A program made the position numbers and the translations under genes. A stretch of 9,106 nucleotides of DNA, taken from Roseburia sp. GTDB lineage: Bacteria; Bacillota; Clostridia; Lachnospirales; Lachnospiraceae. The notes beneath the pieces were generated by a model. The model did not search any database and had not been told where the DNA came from. It saw only the letters and a list, made by a program, of their open reading frames with translations. Location: NCBI GenBank assembly GCA_017626625.1, contig JAGAIK010000506.1:1-9106 (forward strand). Reading direction: 5' to 3'. How positions within the stretch are numbered: position 1 is the stretch's first letter; each line of letters opens with the position of its first letter. Below are positions 6,771 to 9,106 of this stretch, piece after piece.

Positions 6771-8063
6771 ATGGACACTTTGGAATTACTTACCTATATG
6801 CTTTGTTCCACCCTTCCGGTTCAATGGCTGGCGTATTATCCTTTCCGGAATATGCTGCGGTTTCCAAAACCGGCTGCGGCAGGTCTGGTAGCCACCAGCA
6901 TTCTGGTAAAACTGGGGCTGTGCCTGCTGTGCCTTTCCCGCGGAATCCCTCCTTCCCCGGTGGAATACCTTTTCGCTCCCATTCATCTGGCAGTCTATCT
7001 GGTCAATATCCGGGTACAGCCCTTTAAACTGATATTTACTTATCTGCTGCTGACAGATTATCTGATGATGGTCCGGGGTACTTCCTCCTTCGCTGCGGTG
7101 GAGCTGTTTGGAGCTGTCCACGGCTCCTGGCAGGACAGCGCAATCTGCCTGCTGCTTTTTGCTGTGACTTACCCGCCAATGATTCGCTTTTTCCAAAATG
7201 CCAGCAAAAGAGTTTACCAAATCAACGCTCCCATATGGAACACCATTTGGACCGTTCCCGCTTTTACCAGCGCCGTTGTTCTCTTTTTCACCGGAGATTT
7301 TAATATCACGGAACAGCGATGGTCTTTCCTGCTGACGCGGCTGGGGCTTCTGGTCTGCATATTTGCAGTCTATCACCTTCTGCTTGAGTCTTTGGAGCAT
7401 TTTCAGAAGCAGACCGTGTTAGAGGCGCAGAAAAGCCAGATGGAGCGGGTTCTCTCCCTCCAGAAAGAGCAGTATACACTGTTAAAAGAACAGAGCGAAG
7501 AAACCCGCCGATTTCGTCACGACCTGCGTCAGCGGCTGGTGGCGGCAAACCATTATCTGAAGGAGGGGCAGACGGAAAAACTTTCTTCCTATCTGGATAC
7601 CCTGTTAGGGGAACTGCCCTCCGGCACGGAAAATGTCTGTCCAAACGATGCGGTGAACGCAGTAGCCCTCTATCATCAGGCTGCAGCGCAGCGGGCAGGG
7701 ATTTGGTCGGTTTCCCTCCGGCTCGAACAGATTCCGCAGGTCTGCTCCCCGGAGTTAGAAGGCAATCTGTGCGTGTTAGTAGGCAATCTGTTAGAAAACG
7801 CCGTAACCGCCTGTAAGGAAACGAAGCAGCCCTTCATCAAAATGCACAGCCGTTTTGCAGACGGCATTTTGACCATTACCATGGACAATCGTTTCCGCAC
7901 CGTCAACCGGACTCCGGAGGGGGAGTTTCTGTCCACCAGACCCGGCGGTGGAATCGGGATTTTGTCTATTCGTTCCATTGCGGAAAAGTATGCGGGCGGC
8001 TGCCGGTTTGAAACAAATGGCACCGTGTTTTCCTCCTCGGTTTATCTGCGGCTTTCCTCCTGA
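6771..8063 (+). CDS. Membrane GHKL sensor histidine kinase (AgrC-like)
   Basis: The protein has 430 residues. The N-terminal 205 residues are hydrophobic, with about six or seven membrane segments (roughly 5-22, 36-54, 66-82, 84-101, 122-140, 158-174, 185-205). A coiled-coil linker rich in Gln and Glu follows (206-245). The phosphoacceptor is H250 in RRFRHDLRQRL. The GHKL ATPase domain has the N box NLLENA (339-344) and the glycine-rich PGGGIGILSI (391-400). It should autophosphorylate and pass phosphate to D56 of the regulator encoded just upstream. GTG at 6762 overlaps the regulator stop and is possible, but the AAGGA at 6754-6758 is spaced much better for the ATG at 6771. AgrC-like kinases often sense peptides, yet no peptide precursor or AgrB-like processing gene is visible here, so the ligand is unknown. 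Confidence 0.92.
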   Translation: MDTLELLTYMLCSTLPVQWLAYYPFRNMLRFPKPAAAGLVATSILVKLGLCLLCLSRGIPPSPVEYLFAPIHLAVYLVNIRVQPFKLIFTYLLLTDYLMMVRGTSSFAAVELFGAVHGSWQDSAICLLLFAVTYPPMIRFFQNASKRVYQINAPIWNTIWTVPAFTSAVVLFFTGDFNITEQRWSFLLTRLGLLVCIFAVYHLLLESLEHFQKQTVLEAQKSQMERVLSLQKEQYTLLKEQSEETRRFRHDLRQRLVAANHYLKEGQTEKLSSYLDTLLGELPSGTENVCPNDAVNAVALYHQAAAQRAGIWSVSLRLEQIPQVCSPELEGNLCVLVGNLLENAVTACKETKQPFIKMHSRFADGILTITMDNRFRTVNRTPEGEFLSTRPGGGIGILSIRSIAEKYAGGCRFETNGTVFSSSVYLRLSS

Positions 8064-8117
8064 ACCGTCAGCGAGCTTCCCGCCTCCCTCCGTTTGCGGT
8101 AAAGAACCGAAACTTTA

Positions 8118-8167
8118 ACAGGGCGCCTGTCAGCCATACCTCAGCCAACAGACGCCCTGTCTCTTTT
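8118..8167. terminator. Intrinsic terminator between convergent genes
   Basis: ACAGGGCGCCTGT (8118-8130) pairs with ACAGACGCCCTGT (8148-8160) as a 13-bp stem with one C-A mismatch and a 17-base loop. CTCTTTT follows on the plus strand, which suits termination of the kinase operon. The minus-strand gene ends just beside it, so the hairpin probably serves both directions, with a weaker T tract on the minus strand. Confidence 0.78.
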
Positions 8168-8618
8168 AATCTTCAATTTTTAACACCCCGGGTCTGACAT
8201 TTAAGTAAATGCTCCCCCTGTCCACCTTATACATATCAAACAGCAGAACCCAGAGCTGGTGTATCTGCTCTAACAGTACATTAGATACCTCAATGCTGTA
8301 GGGCAGCAAGGTACGCAAATCAAAAAACCGTATCCCAAGCGGTGGTAAAAACACCATGTTGGTGGTAACTACCCGCTCCCCTGCTGTCTTTATCATTTCA
8401 TAGGTAATCATACAGAAATCTTTTCCCTTATATTTGCAGTAATAAGAGACATAGCATTCGTCCACGGTCCACGTAACGCCGTCCTCCACCTCTGTCGGTT
8501 TTTCCTCCGGCGCATTTCCCTCGGTGGTCTGTACCTCCACACTCCAGCGAAGCCCCTTCTCCCTGGTTTCTCTCATCAGCTCCGTAATTTCACGGAACAA
8601 TTCTTCCTGTTTTTTCAT
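8166..8618 (-). CDS. Unrecognised 150-residue protein downstream of metF
   Basis: I do not recognise the family. The chain begins with a charged helix (residues 1-22, KKQEELFREITELMRETRE). An acidic linker follows (about 32-47), then a part likely rich in beta strands with three cysteines (DECYVSYYCKYKGKDFCM, 53-70) and two Val/Phe-rich stretches. A more hydrophobic helical part (about 105-130, VLLEQIHQLWVLLFDMY) and GSIYLNVRPG come near the end. There is no signal peptide or clear membrane segment, so it is probably cytoplasmic. It starts 23 bases after the metF stop and is probably co-transcribed with it. The only site before the ATG is a weak AAAGG about 13 bases upstream, which suggests coupling to metF or low expression. 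A link to folate or methionine metabolism is suggested by position only. Confidence 0.75.
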   Translation of the reverse strand: MKKQEELFREITELMRETREKGLRWSVEVQTTEGNAPEEKPTEVEDGVTWTVDECYVSYYCKYKGKDFCMITYEMIKTAGERVVTTNMVFLPPLGIRFFDLRTLLPYSIEVSNVLLEQIHQLWVLLFDMYKVDRGSIYLNVRPGVLKIED

Positions 8619-8641
8619 GATAATTACTGTACCTTTCGCCT

Positions 8642-9106
8642 CTATTTTCTCACATATATCTCGGAAAGATTCTCTAAAATAGCCCCTGCAATATCCGGTT
8701 TATTCATGGTATAAATATGTACATGATTGACCCCGTTGGCAATCAAATCAATAATCTGTTCCGTGGCATAGGCAATCCCCGCCTGCTTCATAGCCTCTGG
8801 ATTTTCTCCGAAACGGTCTACAATGGCTAAAAATCTCGGCGGAACCATATTTCCGGATAGAGAGACAATCCGCTTTATCTGACCTGCATTGGTAACCGGC
8901 ATAATTCCTGCCACCACCGGAACATCAATGCCCCTTTTCAATGCCTTATACATAAAATTATAAAGGATATTGTTGTCAAAAAACATCTGTGTCGTCAAAA
9001 ATTCACAGCCCGCCTCTACCTTTTCTTTGAGGTGGTCTAAATCTTCATAAATGGTATCTGCCTCCGGATGACCTTCCGGATAACAGGCGCCGCCAATACA
9101 AAAATC
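8642..9106 (-). CDS. metF: 5,10-methylenetetrahydrofolate reductase (3' part)
   Basis: The frame is open to the right edge, so the N-terminal part lies outside and 154 residues are seen. Known role: reduction of 5,10-methylene-THF to 5-methyl-THF for methionine synthesis, or in the methyl branch of the Wood-Ljungdahl pathway in acetogens. Visible family blocks are FCIGGACYPEGHPEA near the edge, CEFLTTQMFFDN, VPVVAGIMPVTNAGQIKRI and the C-terminal GVNHVHIYTMNKPDIA. The tail ends soon after this last block, so there is no added C-terminal domain. The TTG at 8998 is internal and not the start. The TAG stop is 23 bases before the 150-residue gene. Confidence 0.93.
   Translation of the reverse strand, partial: DFCIGGACYPEGHPEADTIYEDLDHLKEKVEAGCEFLTTQMFFDNNILYNFMYKALKRGIDVPVVAGIMPVTNAGQIKRIVSLSGNMVPPRFLAIVDRFGENPEAMKQAGIAYATEQIIDLIANGVNHVHIYTMNKPDIAGAILENLSEIYVRK

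Noticed and set aside
6786..7400. A 204-codon minus-strand frame inside the kinase gene
   Set aside because: It is fully covered by the membrane part of a well-supported kinase, has no recognisable motifs and is rich in Gln, Arg and Ser as expected from antisense reading.
8064..8165. A possible small RNA or attachment site between the kinase gene and the minus-strand gene
   Set aside because: The only structure is the terminator hairpin; no promoter or other repeat is seen in this 100-bp gap.

Overview
The window looks like a chromosomal segment of a Gram-positive clostridial bacterium, most likely Lachnospiraceae or a close gut relative. The reasons are intermediate GC content, GGAGG ribosome binding sites, a consensus sigma-A promoter, a GHKL/LytTR two-component pair, a Gram-positive secreted protein built from YDG/MBG/Big_2 type modules, and an Rpn-family gene of the kind common in that family. 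This placement comes from gene content only. It was not checked against any database.

Layout from left to right: (1) the 3' part of larB overlaps a complete larC. Both act in making the nickel-pincer nucleotide cofactor of lactate racemase and related enzymes. (2) Directly behind larC, in the same reading frame and only 12 bp after its stop, lies an Rpn/PDDEXK-family gene. An in-frame amber codon splits it into a nuclease-domain half and a C-terminal half. The C-terminal half has its own Shine-Dalgarno sequence, which overlaps the amber codon. (3) A bidirectional hairpin terminator closes this operon and also the convergent minus-strand gene. (4) That minus-strand gene encodes a 1007-residue secreted multi-domain protein with a signal peptide, a beta-helix-like region, several Ig-like modules and two lysine-rich Big_2 domains at the C-terminus, but no visible wall anchor. 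(5) Diverging from it is a two-component operon: a LytTR response regulator followed by a membrane-bound GHKL histidine kinase. (6) A second hairpin ends the kinase gene. Beyond it, on the minus strand, is the 3' part of metF (methylenetetrahydrofolate reductase) followed by an unrecognised 150-residue protein.

The most informative non-coding stretch is the roughly 170 bp between the secreted-protein gene and the regulator gene. It holds a TTGACA-N17-TATACT promoter for the two-component operon and a TATAAT box with a poor -35 for the secreted protein. Between them are three GTAC-centred boxes spaced 22 and 11 bp apart. This fits one LytTR regulator controlling both itself and the divergent secreted protein, but that is inference.

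The two observations most worth following are the split Rpn gene, because Rpn toxins elsewhere are known to carry an internally translated C-terminal antitoxin, and the phased GTAC boxes between the divergent promoters. No RNA genes, CRISPR arrays or insertion sequences were seen. No gene-free stretch exceeds 300 bp.
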